Source: Ravibacter sp037191015 (GTDB lineage Bacteria; Bacteroidota; Bacteroidia; Cytophagales; Spirosomataceae). Taken from it: a stretch of DNA of 64,000 nt. Below are positions 44,237 to 53,054 of this stretch, in pieces; position 1 is the first letter of the stretch, and each line of letters begins with the position of its first letter. The notes beneath the pieces were generated by a model that was not told the DNA's origin, ran no database searches, and worked only from the letters and a program-made list of their open reading frames with translations. The stretch spans positions 310,001 to 374,000 of the forward strand of contig JBBCKD010000027.1 of the NCBI GenBank assembly GCA_037191015.1, given 5' to 3'. A program made the position numbers and the translations under genes.

Positions 44237-47200
44237 CTAAAAGGAAATGCTCAGGCCTGCCAGAAAAGTGCGGGGCATAGGAAATGCGCCCAGGTCAATG
44301 CCTTTCGAAACTTCGGGGTCATACCCTTTATAAGCTGTCAGGGTGAGGATATTCTGGGCCGTCGTAAACACACGGATACGCAAAGGCAGGTTTTGCAGAA
44401 CAGGAGAGCTTTTTCCAACTACATAGCCAAGCGTTACCGTTTTTAACCGCAGGTACGATGCGTCTTCTACATAGCGGCTGTCGAGTTCGGATGAAAGCGG
44501 CACCGCCGTAATACGGGGAACGGTATTCGACGGGTTGGTTTCCGTCCAGCTATCCAGTAATAACGCAGATGCATTGTAGGCGTCATTCGGCCTTTCCATA
44601 TAACGGCGCAGCTGGTTGTACACGCTGTTCCCCTGTACTCCCTGCAACAGGAAGAACAGGTCGATCCCCCTGTAATTGAATGAAGAAGACAGTCCGTAAG
44701 TCAGGCCGGGCTGTTTGCTTCCGAGCACTACCCGGTCATTCAGGTCGATATGGTGATCGTTGTTTACGTCCCTGTAGCGGGGATCTCCCGGCTGGAGGGT
44801 CGTATAGGAAGGGGTTGTCGGCAAAGCCGATACGTCATCGTTTTTCTGAACCACCCCGTCGAATACCAGCCCGTAAAACGAACCGAGCGGCTGACCGACG
44901 CGCAATATCTCGACGCCCAGTATTCTTTCCGTCGTATTTCCGAATAATTCGATGATCCGGTTAAGATTGCGGGCTATGTTTCCGGCAACCGACCACTGAA
45001 CACGGTCGCCGTTCAGCAGCAGAGCGTTTACAGAGACTTCTACCCCTTTGTTCGTCAGGTTTCCGACATTCACCAGCTGTTCGTTTTCCTCTCCTAACTT
45101 AGGAGGTATACGCAACAGCAGGTCTGTAGTCTTCTTATGATATATATCGGCACTGGCCGAAATCCTGTTGTTCAGGAATCCCGCATCAAGGCCCAGGTTA
45201 TATTGTGAAGTCGTCTCCCATTTCAGGTTTTCATTACCACTGTTGCCCACGCGATATGCCACGCCGTCGCCGTAGTGCACGGCCTCCAGGAACTGGAGGT
45301 ATTCGTAGTCCCCGATTTCCTGGTTACCCACACTTCCTGCGCTCGCCCTCAGCTTCAGGTTGCTCAGGCTTCTGGTATCCCGCAAAAAGGCTTCTTCATT
45401 AATATTCCAGGACAAACCGACGGAAGGGAAAAGTCCCCATTTATGATTCTTTGCAAAACGTGTGGAGTAATCGCTCCGGAAGTTGGCCGTCAGGTGATAG
45501 CGGTCGCGAAAAGAATAATTGACGCGCCCCAGCAACGAATAGAGCTTGCTCTGCGTGGCCCCGCTGAAGATAGGCCTGGCCCCGTACGGCGAACCGTCCT
45601 GGAGGTTATTGACCCCGAGGCTCTCGTTTGTAAAACGTGAGCTGAGCGTTGAAATGAAATTTGTCTTTGTATCCTGGAAAGTAAAGCCTCCCAGCGCGTC
45701 GAAAGAATGAACGGTGTTCAGCCGCCTGGCATATGAAAGCGTAAGTTCAGACAGCAATATTTCCGAACGTTTGTTACCGATGCCTCCTATCCCTTTAGGC
45801 TCCAGGCCCAGCGCCGTATACGAAGGCGAAAAATAATTCTGTGTAGCCTGCCCGATATTGCTGCCTATGCTCAGCTTTGCCGTCAGCCCTTCAAGAGGAT
45901 TATATTGCGCATAAAAGTTACTGAGAAAGGACGCATAACCGGTTTCAGCCGTACTGTTCACCAGGTCGGATATAGGATTGGCCGTTGTCTCTCCTTCCCG
46001 GAGGTAGGCATACTCAAACGGATTTTTGTAGTTATACCTGCCGCTCGCATCGTAGAAAGGTACCACAGGCGGCATATACAGCGCATAGGTCAGCGAATTT
46101 GCAATCCCGGCGGAATAGGGTGAGCTGTTGTAATTTACTTCTTCGAATGTGGTCAGGCTTTTCTGGCTGCTTTTATTGCCTGTCAGGCTTATACCGATCT
46201 TAAGCCGGGGCAACAGCTCGCGGTCATAGTTTACGCGACCGACAAAACGCCTGAACCCGGAGTTAAGTACCACGCCTTCCTGAGAAAGGTAGTTGCCGGA
46301 AATGAAGAACTGCGACTTTTCATCTCCGCCGCTGATCGAAATCGAGTGATTTTGGATTGTACCGGTCTGCAGCACGGCACGCTGCCAGTCATACCCCTCC
46401 CCTAACCTGGTAATTTCCGTGTCGCTGTACCCCGGCTTGTTCAGGAAGTAATCTTTCTGCATGCGCGCCCATTGCGATGCATCGAGGATATCCAGCTTCT
46501 TTACAGAATTAGAGGGCCCATAAGAAAACTGGTAATCAACCGAGCTCCGGCCTTTTCTACCCCTTTTCGTGGTAATCAGGATGACGCCGTTTGAGCCGCG
46601 CGAACCGTAAATCGCAGTTGCCGAAACATCCTTTAGAACTTCTATCGATTCGATATCGGAAGGATTCAGCAGGTTGAGCGGGTTAAACTCGCCCTCAATT
46701 CCTCCGAAGCCCGCTTTGGTGGAAGAATTATCACTGAAAAACAGGAAACCGTCTATTACATAAAGCGGGTTATTGCTGGCGTTCACGGAATTTCCGCCGC
46801 GTATACGGATCGCAGCCGGGGCGCCCGGTTGTCCCGAAGCCTGCGTAACACTGACACCGGCCACCGCTCCGCCCAACAGAACATCCACTGAGGGAGCTAC
46901 ATTGTACTCCAGTATCTTTTTGGGAACTGATGAAATCGCACCTGTCAGCTCCTTTCGCTTCTGAGTTCCGTAGCCTACCACTACCACTTCGCTCAGGTTT
47001 TTTGGTTCCTCCTCTAAAAACAACCTGACCGGGTCGGAATTATTGAGCGTGACCTGCTGCGGGTAATACCCGATAAAGCTGACAGTCAGCACAACCGGGA
47101 AGGCGCCTTTCGCCTGAATGGCAAACGTTCCGTTCACATCGGAAATGACTCCGTTTTCCGTGCCTTTTTCAATAATAGTAGCACCTATAACCGGTTCTCC

Positions 47201-47338
47201 GCTTTTCCAGTCGACGATATTTCCTCTTAATTCAGCTTGAGAATATACTACCATATTAGCAGAAATAAAGTAAAATATGGCGCTATTAAAATATACTTTT
47301 CCGATAAAATATTTTCTTAAGTAAATCAATATATTCAT
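44237..47338 (-). CDS. SusC/RagA-family TonB-linked transporter of the metal/thiol-linked operon
   Basis: A 1,033-residue SusC homologue without STN domain. The signal peptide ends at about residue 34 (VVYSQ), followed by RGNIVDWKSGEPVIGATIIEKG, the TonB box EVVVVGYGTQKRKELTGAI, the plug core VLKDVSATAIYGSRGSNGV and a barrel ending in FLAGLSISF. It is the first gene of an eight-gene minus-strand operon that runs to 35261. The predicted promoter lies about 245 bp upstream, leaving a long leader. Confidence 0.94.
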   Translation of the reverse strand: MNILIYLRKYFIGKVYFNSAIFYFISANMVVYSQAELRGNIVDWKSGEPVIGATIIEKGTENGVISDVNGTFAIQAKGAFPVVLTVSFIGYYPQQVTLNNSDPVRLFLEEEPKNLSEVVVVGYGTQKRKELTGAISSVPKKILEYNVAPSVDVLLGGAVAGVSVTQASGQPGAPAAIRIRGGNSVNASNNPLYVIDGFLFFSDNSSTKAGFGGIEGEFNPLNLLNPSDIESIEVLKDVSATAIYGSRGSNGVILITTKRGRKGRSSVDYQFSYGPSNSVKKLDILDASQWARMQKDYFLNKPGYSDTEITRLGEGYDWQRAVLQTGTIQNHSISISGGDEKSQFFISGNYLSQEGVVLNSGFRRFVGRVNYDRELLPRLKIGISLTGNKSSQKSLTTFEEVNYNSSPYSAGIANSLTYALYMPPVVPFYDASGRYNYKNPFEYAYLREGETTANPISDLVNSTAETGYASFLSNFYAQYNPLEGLTAKLSIGSNIGQATQNYFSPSYTALGLEPKGIGGIGNKRSEILLSELTLSYARRLNTVHSFDALGGFTFQDTKTNFISTLSSRFTNESLGVNNLQDGSPYGARPIFSGATQSKLYSLLGRVNYSFRDRYHLTANFRSDYSTRFAKNHKWGLFPSVGLSWNINEEAFLRDTRSLSNLKLRASAGSVGNQEIGDYEYLQFLEAVHYGDGVAYRVGNSGNENLKWETTSQYNLGLDAGFLNNRISASADIYHKKTTDLLLRIPPKLGEENEQLVNVGNLTNKGVEVSVNALLLNGDRVQWSVAGNIARNLNRIIELFGNTTERILGVEILRVGQPLGSFYGLVFDGVVQKNDDVSALPTTPSYTTLQPGDPRYRDVNNDHHIDLNDRVVLGSKQPGLTYGLSSSFNYRGIDLFFLLQGVQGNSVYNQLRRYMERPNDAYNASALLLDSWTETNPSNTVPRITAVPLSSELDSRYVEDASYLRLKTVTLGYVVGKSSPVLQNLPLRIRVFTTAQNILTLTAYKGYDPEVSKGIDLGAFPMPRTFLAGLSISF

Positions 47339-47978
47339 AATAAATTTCCAATATAAAATGAATTATAATACTTTAAAAATCAAGACAAACCAGTTTAAAT
47401 TGATCGAAAAATCAGCACATTTATTCCCTTATATCTTACTTTATGTAAAATGTATAAAATTGCACTTTTTCTATAAGTCTATTTAGTATACAAACTTAGT
47501 AGATTAAATGAAAATAAAAAAGAAACCTATAAGATCATCTTTGATAAATCGGGTACTTTACCTATAGATCCAATGAAATATACAAATGTAAAGTACTGAT
47601 TATAACTACAAAAAGCCCTAAATTTACGATTTATGGCAGATCTGACTTCCTTCCTATACTTTCAGGATTCGGTATAAAAGAGAGCCTGCCCCCCTTTCGA
47701 GCATATATGTAAAATTCTAATTTTATAACCAAAACCGTCCGGATCATTTCAGCAGCTTAAAAAGGTCATTTACTGTCAGCTGTCATTTTATTCATTGGTA
47801 AAGTATCCGAAAATAAATAAAAGTATTTTTTAATGTTTTTATATTCTTGTAGCTTGCCGGAGTTTAACACACTTTTCAGACATACTTCCACTTCCATTTT
47901 TTGCTTCCGGTAAAACGGGTTACAGTAACATTGCATATTTATTTATCGCATTTATCAATTATCAAACACTAATCACAA
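47339..47978. other. AT-rich divergent intergenic region (SusC operon / encapsulin operon)
   Basis: 640 bp with no credible ORF. It holds the promoter of the minus-strand operon (47583-47612). A second -7-like match for that operon, TAAGTTTG on the minus strand, is at 47491-47498. Toward the encapsulin gene the best match is TATTCTTG at 47842-47849 (one mismatch, no -33). No hairpin or known riboswitch was recognised. Confidence 0.6.
47583..47612 (-). promoter_or_regulatory. Promoter of the SusC-SusD-TlpA-TonB operon
   Basis: On the minus strand TTTG (47612-47609), an 18-bp spacer and TACATTTG (47590-47583) match the Bacteroidota consensus. The predicted leader is about 240 bases. Confidence 0.55.
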
Positions 47979-48896
47979 ATGACTCAAAAAGTACAGCAGA
48001 CAGCTTTGGGAGACGTCGCGGCCCGGCAACTGGCGATCGCAACAAGAACAGTCCCGCAGATGGTCACCATTACACCCAGGTGGCTGACGCATTTACTCAA
48101 CTGGGTTCCTGTGGATTCCGGTGTCTACCGGCTCAATAAAGTCAAAGACGCCAGCTCGGTGGAAGTCGATTGCTCTGCGCGGGACGAACGCATCCTGCCG
48201 CAAACATTCGTCGACTATGTCGAGAATCCGCGAGAATACAACCTCTCGGCAGTCCAGACCATCGTTGATGTACACACACGCGTATCAGACCTATATAGCA
48301 AACCTTACAACCAGATCAGCGAGCAGTTGCGGCTTGCCGTCGAAACGGTGAAGGAGCGCCAGGAAAGCGAACTGATCAACAACGCGGAATACGGTTTGCT
48401 GCACAGCGCTTCCAAACACCAGCAGATTAAAACACGGAAAGGCCCGCCGACACCGGACGATTTTGACGAGCTGATTTCAAAAGTATGGAAAGAGCCGGGC
48501 TTTTTCCTGCTCCACCCCAAAGCCATCGCCGCATTCGGCAGGGAATGTACCCGTCGCGGTGTACCGCCTCCCACTACCACCCTATTCGGCTCTTCCTTCC
48601 TGACCTGGAGAGGTATACCGCTTATTCCGTCGGACAAGCTGCCGGTCGAGAACGGAAAATCAAAAGTAATACTGCTGCGCACCGGGGAAAGCCGCCAGGG
48701 AGTAGTAGGGCTTTTCCAGCCCGGGCTGCCGGGAGAGCAAAGCCCTGGGCTGTCGGTGCGCTTTATGGGAATCAACGACCGCGCTATTGCATCTTATCTC
48801 GTATCCCTTTATTGTTCCCTCGCCGTCCTGGTAGACGACGCTATAGCTATTCTGGATGATGTAGACCTGAGTAATTATTATGAATACAAATATTGA
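47979..48896 (+). CDS. Family 2A encapsulin nanocompartment shell protein (SrpI-like)
   Basis: A 305-residue HK97-fold shell protein. The N-terminal arm (about 1-60, with ATRTVPQMVTITPRWLTHLLNWVPV), the E-loop region VDVHTRVSDLYSKPYNQISEQLRL (first part), AAFGRECTRRGVPPPTTTLFGS (first part) and SFLTWRGIPLIPSDKLPV match the family 2A encapsulins of the SrpI type. There is no cNMP-binding insert, so it is not family 2B. It should assemble into an icosahedral (T=1) shell in the cytoplasm. Its stop overlaps the start of the desulfurase gene by 17 bp, the expected shell-cargo pairing. Confidence 0.9.
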   Translation: MTQKVQQTALGDVAARQLAIATRTVPQMVTITPRWLTHLLNWVPVDSGVYRLNKVKDASSVEVDCSARDERILPQTFVDYVENPREYNLSAVQTIVDVHTRVSDLYSKPYNQISEQLRLAVETVKERQESELINNAEYGLLHSASKHQQIKTRKGPPTPDDFDELISKVWKEPGFFLLHPKAIAAFGRECTRRGVPPPTTTLFGSSFLTWRGIPLIPSDKLPVENGKSKVILLRTGESRQGVVGLFQPGLPGEQSPGLSVRFMGINDRAIASYLVSLYCSLAVLVDDAIAILDDVDLSNYYEYKY

Positions 48897-50472
48897 CCTA
48901 ACCGATCTCCGGGTATTAGACGATGCGCTTTCCCAAAGCATCGCGGATGCCGGTCAACTGGAGAAAATCGTCAACTCATACTTCGGTCGTTTATCCGGAA
49001 ACCAGCCACAGACAGCATATTCCCTTCCTCCCCGGGAAGGCAACCACAACTACTATTTTCTGTCGCCTGAATCTCTCTGTCCTTTCCGCGATGATCTTAT
49101 CCGGCGGGGTATCAATCTGGCTCCCGGTGAGCAGCTTATACCTGGTGACGTTGCCTCGCTACTTGATGTCGACGCCATCAGGAGAGATTTCCCGATATTA
49201 AAAGAATTCATTAACGGGAAGCCCCTGATCTGGTTCGACAATGCGGCCACGACACAAAAGCCGCAATCTGTCATTGACCGGGTAAGCTACTTCTACACGC
49301 ATGAGAATTCTAATGTGCATCGCGGCGCTCATGAGCTGGCCGCACGCTCTTCAGATGCTTATGAAGAAGCCAGGGAAACGGTCAGAAGGTTTTTGAATGC
49401 TTCATCCATAAATGAAATTGTGTTTGTAAGAGGCTCCACAGAAGCGATCAACCTGGTTGCCAAAAGCTGGGGAGAAGAGCATTTGAAAGAAGGAGATGAG
49501 GTCATTGTCAGCCACCTCGAACACCACGCAAACATAGTGCCGTGGCAGCAACTGGCAGCAAAAAAAGGCCTTAAACTCAGGGTAATACCGATAGACGATA
49601 ACGGACAGATCCTTCTTGATGAATATTCCAGGCTACTTAACCCGAAGACAAAGCTCGTTGCCTTTACCCATGTATCAAATGCGCTGGGGACCGTCACACC
49701 TGCAAAGCAAATGATCGAACTGGCTCATTCGGCCGGCGCCAGGGTGCTGCTGGATGGCGCGCAGTCCGTTTCCCATCTGGCGGTAGACCTGCAATCCCTC
49801 AGCCCGGATTGGTTTGTCTTTTCAGGCCACAAAATCTTCGCGCCAACCGGTATCGGAGTACTTTACGGAAAAGAAGAACTGCTCAATAATACAAAGCCCT
49901 GGCAGGGAGGGGGTAATATGATCAAAGATGTAACTTTCGAACATACGGAATATCACCAGGCACCCGGAAGATTTGAAGCAGGTACGGGGAACATTGCTGA
50001 TGCGGTAGGTCTGGGAGAGGCGTTAAAGTATGTAAGCCGTATCGGGTTGGATCGTATCCACGCCTATGAAAATTATCTGTTGCAATATGCTACACGGCTG
50101 CTTAAAGAGGTTCCTGGACTGAAACTAATAGGAACTGCGGAAGAAAAAGCCAGTGTATTGTCATTTACACTGGAAGGCTATACCAACGACGAAGTCGGGC
50201 AGGCCCTGAACAAAGAAGGAATAGCCGTACGCACAGGCCATCATTGTGCTCAGCCGGTATTACGCCGCTTCGGACTTGAGAGTACGGTGCGTCCTTCTCT
50301 TGCTTTTTATAATACTCCCCGGGAAGTGGACTCGCTGGTTTCGACCTTGTACAGGCTGAGAGCAAACGCTTTCGAAAAAGACTTCAGACATGAATATCAC
50401 GACCTGAACTCTATACCTTTCCAATCGCATATTCGGAGCGGTAGCCAGCTTTTTCCGGAAATTCTTCTATAA
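48880..50472 (+). CDS. Encapsulin cargo cysteine desulfurase (SufS-type) with N-terminal loading region
   Basis: A 530-residue cargo enzyme. Residues 1 to about 105 are an extension absent from SufS. The rest is a complete group II cysteine desulfurase: FDNAATTQKP, SNVHRGAHELAARSSDAYE (first part), the PLP lysine Lys318 in FSGHKIFAPTGIGVLYG and the persulfide Cys456 in RTGHHCAQPVLRR. It converts L-cysteine to alanine and enzyme-bound persulfide. In known family 2A systems the enzyme is packaged through its N-terminus and the shell stores sulfur. The ATG lies inside the shell gene (17-bp overlap), so translation is coupled. Confidence 0.92.
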   Translation: MNTNIDLTDLRVLDDALSQSIADAGQLEKIVNSYFGRLSGNQPQTAYSLPPREGNHNYYFLSPESLCPFRDDLIRRGINLAPGEQLIPGDVASLLDVDAIRRDFPILKEFINGKPLIWFDNAATTQKPQSVIDRVSYFYTHENSNVHRGAHELAARSSDAYEEARETVRRFLNASSINEIVFVRGSTEAINLVAKSWGEEHLKEGDEVIVSHLEHHANIVPWQQLAAKKGLKLRVIPIDDNGQILLDEYSRLLNPKTKLVAFTHVSNALGTVTPAKQMIELAHSAGARVLLDGAQSVSHLAVDLQSLSPDWFVFSGHKIFAPTGIGVLYGKEELLNNTKPWQGGGNMIKDVTFEHTEYHQAPGRFEAGTGNIADAVGLGEALKYVSRIGLDRIHAYENYLLQYATRLLKEVPGLKLIGTAEEKASVLSFTLEGYTNDEVGQALNKEGIAVRTGHHCAQPVLRRFGLESTVRPSLAFYNTPREVDSLVSTLYRLRANAFEKDFRHEYHDLNSIPFQSHIRSGSQLFPEILL

Positions 50473-50504
50473 ATTCCCTCCCATCACCACGCTGCCGTCA
50501 AACC

Positions 50505-50657
50505 ATGCTCGGCTTACTTCCAAAGACATTTATTGCGTTGCCGGCCAGTTTTATATCGTTCTCTGGCGCCAGGCATATCATCGGCCCGGCCCAGAGCTTA
50601 CAGTTTTTTATCAACGCAGGCCTTGCGTTTTCCCGCGGGATGAGGTGCACCCCTTAA
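50505..50657 (+). pseudogene. Degenerate copy of the ligase-associated exonuclease 5' region
   Basis: 50506-50565 is about 70% identical to 55024-55085 of the exonuclease gene. One frame reads SKDIYCVAGQFYI where the intact gene has TPKGIYCIPGRFYI. At 50571-50600 another frame reads RHIIGPAQ against GHIIGSAQ (55280-55303). The roughly 190 bp between these motifs in the gene are missing, and the frame changes between them. It therefore has an internal deletion and a frameshift and cannot be functional as an exonuclease. The 204-bp gap holds nothing else. Confidence 0.5.
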
Positions 50658-50675
50658 AGTTCACCAATATGCACC

Positions 50676-52217
50676 CTATAGCATTGCTTTCAATGCCTCC
50701 ATAGTAACGTGGCTCATTCTGGAAATACCCTGCGTGTCTATCGTCCCGTCGGGTCTGATAACCAGATAGCTCGGATATCCCGATTTATTAAAAAGAGAGA
50801 ATAACTCCGCGATATGCTTGTCCTCAACGTAGATATGAGTACCCGGTTGACTCAGCTCCACCACTTTACGCGTCCACCTTTCCTCTTTTGAGCCGCTGCT
50901 GGTACAAAGATATACAAACTCGACAGGCAGGTTCTCCCGACGGGCTTCGTCATGCAGCTTTTTACTATAGGGCATCTCCTCGATACACGGCGCACACCAG
51001 GTAGCCCAGATATCGATCAGCACCAGCTTCTTTGTATACTTTCTCATGATGCTTTCCAGCAGGTCCTTCCCCGATGTCTTATCACTCACAATCAGCCGGG
51101 CGTGAAACGGCGTGTCGAGCTTCAATTCACCCAGGTCGCCTCCCCTGTCCCCGGTTGAAGAAGCTATGACCCGGTCGATCTGCTCTTCGAGACCGGCTAA
51201 ATAACCAACTTTTGATTCTGCCAGTGCCCTCGCCCACCTGTTCTGCAGACGGGGCCCGATTACTTCGTAGGCTCTCCTTTGCTCTTTTACATCCTTACTC
51301 TCGATCTGTAAACTGACAAGATCCGAATAAGAACCCGGATAAGTTGCTGAAATCCCGGCAGCAAGTTTATCAAAATCATTCATCAAAACATTCTCATCCT
51401 TATTGTCAAACAGGTAGCGATGATACAAATACATCAAAAAAGCCCTGCTTTCATTCGTTAATGCATAGACAGGATGCGCCCATATTTCTTCCCAGTCTAC
51501 CGGTATTTTTACCTTTCCTTTACTTTCGAAAAGGCGCCTGTTCAAAAGAGTCATTTTAGATTCGAAGTAAGCCGTCCTCCTGTTATTATCGATCAGAAAC
51601 CGGAACCGGTTTCCGTCTGCTTCAAAAAATATGCTGTCCGTTTGCCTTTTTACCTCAAAAAGGGAGTCCAGCAGTGCCGGATCCCCGATACCTCTTTTCA
51701 GGTCGCTCAGTTTCTCCTCAACGCCGGCAGCATGCTTTTTACCAAATAGCAGGTGCTGATTCACGACCCGGCACACTTCGGCATCTGGTCCTTTAAACAC
51801 GAGTCCTACCCCATCGAGGTATACGTCTTCTTTCTTCAATGACGCCAGGTCAAGGTCAATGAAAATACCGTCATTCACATATAAACAGGTAGATAGCAGA
51901 TCAGGTATCCTTACCCAGACCTGCCTGTAGGGAAGCCGGCTGTCCATTTCCATCCTGAATGTGCCGTCCGGCCGGATATCGGCATCCAGCCTGGTTTGAA
52001 AAGTACCGGTAAGGTTGACGACATGGAAGCTCAGGGATATGTCAGCCAGCTCTTCCGCCGTCGCATTGTGTACTCTTCCTTCTATTTTAGGAATTTCCCC
52101 ACCGAAAAAGAACTCGTCAAAGCTTCTCTGCGTAAGAGAAACAGGCGGCATGCTATACTGTCCGGATACAAGTAAAGGTGCGGCAAGCAGCCACAGCATT
52201 ATTTTGATTTTTCTCAT
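50676..52217 (-). CDS. TlpA-family disulfide reductase with long N-terminal domain
   Basis: A 513-residue exported protein. The signal peptide MLWLLAAPLLVSGQ is followed by about 340 residues with a DUF4369-like beta domain (IEGRVHNATAEELADISLSF) and a helical linker. The C-terminal thioredoxin domain (about 375-513) has VLIDIWATWCAPCIEEMPYSKKL (WCAPC redox pair) and SGYPSYLVIRPDG (cis-Pro). I start at 52217 because the signal peptide begins there; the longer frame from 52289 lacks one. It lies 75 bp behind the response regulator on the same strand and may be regulated with it. Confidence 0.85.
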   Translation of the reverse strand: MRKIKIMLWLLAAPLLVSGQYSMPPVSLTQRSFDEFFFGGEIPKIEGRVHNATAEELADISLSFHVVNLTGTFQTRLDADIRPDGTFRMEMDSRLPYRQVWVRIPDLLSTCLYVNDGIFIDLDLASLKKEDVYLDGVGLVFKGPDAEVCRVVNQHLLFGKKHAAGVEEKLSDLKRGIGDPALLDSLFEVKRQTDSIFFEADGNRFRFLIDNNRRTAYFESKMTLLNRRLFESKGKVKIPVDWEEIWAHPVYALTNESRAFLMYLYHRYLFDNKDENVLMNDFDKLAAGISATYPGSYSDLVSLQIESKDVKEQRRAYEVIGPRLQNRWARALAESKVGYLAGLEEQIDRVIASSTGDRGGDLGELKLDTPFHARLIVSDKTSGKDLLESIMRKYTKKLVLIDIWATWCAPCIEEMPYSKKLHDEARRENLPVEFVYLCTSSGSKEERWTRKVVELSQPGTHIYVEDKHIAELFSLFNKSGYPSYLVIRPDGTIDTQGISRMSHVTMEALKAML

Positions 52218-52291
52218 TTGTATAAAAGTTGTGAATCGATATCTGATAGCTGGCAAGATCCCCTGGGCGGCTCCGTACCATTTTATCACTA

Positions 52292-53044
52292 TTAAATAAA
52301 CCGGGTTAAAACCTCTTTCACCTGTTCTCTTTTCTGCCTCGAAATCGGAATTTTCTCCCCGTTGGTCATCAACAGCACGCCCCCGTCTTCCTTCAACATG
52401 CTTTTAACGTAGTGAACATTGACAAGATGCGACTGGTGTGTCCTGAGAAAATGATAGGGGCTCAGCAATTCTTCATACTCTTTCAGTGTTTTGCTTACCA
52501 CCAGTTTTTCCCCGCTGCTCAGGTAAATCTCTGTATAATTGTTGTCTGCCCGGCACCGGTATATCTCGGCAATTGAAACGAACCGCGTTTCCTGCGACGC
52601 GGGCAGCGCTATTTTCAACGAATCGTGCCGGGAGTCTTTCAGGTTGGTCAACAGGTTTTCGAGATTCAGGTTTCTCTTTTTAGCCGATATCCTGGTTTCC
52701 GCTTTATGAACCGCTTTCATCAACTCGCGGATATCGACAGGCTTCAGGAGATAGTCGAGCGCTGAAAATTTAATGGCCTGGATACCATACTGATCGTGTG
52801 CCGTGACAAAAATCACCTCAAAGTCTATTTTCGGCAACGAACTAAGGAGTTCGAATCCGTTCCGGACCGGCATCTGAATATCCAGGAAGAGTAAATCGGG
52901 TTGATGCACCAGAATTTTGTCAATAGCTTCTTCGGCGTTGGATGCGGTATCTTTTACAACCAGTTGAGGGAAATACCCTGCAATCAATTGCTTCAGGCTT
53001 TCCAGGTTATTGGGTTCGTCGTCAACCAGGATACAAGTGATCAT
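52292..53044 (-). CDS. LytTR-family response regulator
   Basis: A 250-residue response regulator. The receiver (residues 1-120) has CILVDDEPNN (acidic pair), LLFLDIQMP (phospho-acceptor Asp) and SALDYLLKPVD (Lys). The C-terminal LytTR DNA-binding domain (about 145-250) has EIYRCRADNNYTEIYLSSGEKLVVSKTLKEYEE (first half) and FLRTHQSHLVNVHYV, the family signature. It starts 10 bp after the histidine kinase gene. It probably controls the TlpA gene downstream or distant targets. Confidence 0.93.
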   Translation of the reverse strand: MITCILVDDEPNNLESLKQLIAGYFPQLVVKDTASNAEEAIDKILVHQPDLLFLDIQMPVRNGFELLSSLPKIDFEVIFVTAHDQYGIQAIKFSALDYLLKPVDIRELMKAVHKAETRISAKKRNLNLENLLTNLKDSRHDSLKIALPASQETRFVSIAEIYRCRADNNYTEIYLSSGEKLVVSKTLKEYEELLSPYHFLRTHQSHLVNVHYVKSMLKEDGGVLLMTNGEKIPISRQKREQVKEVLTRFI

Positions 53045-53054
53045 AGCAATTCAA

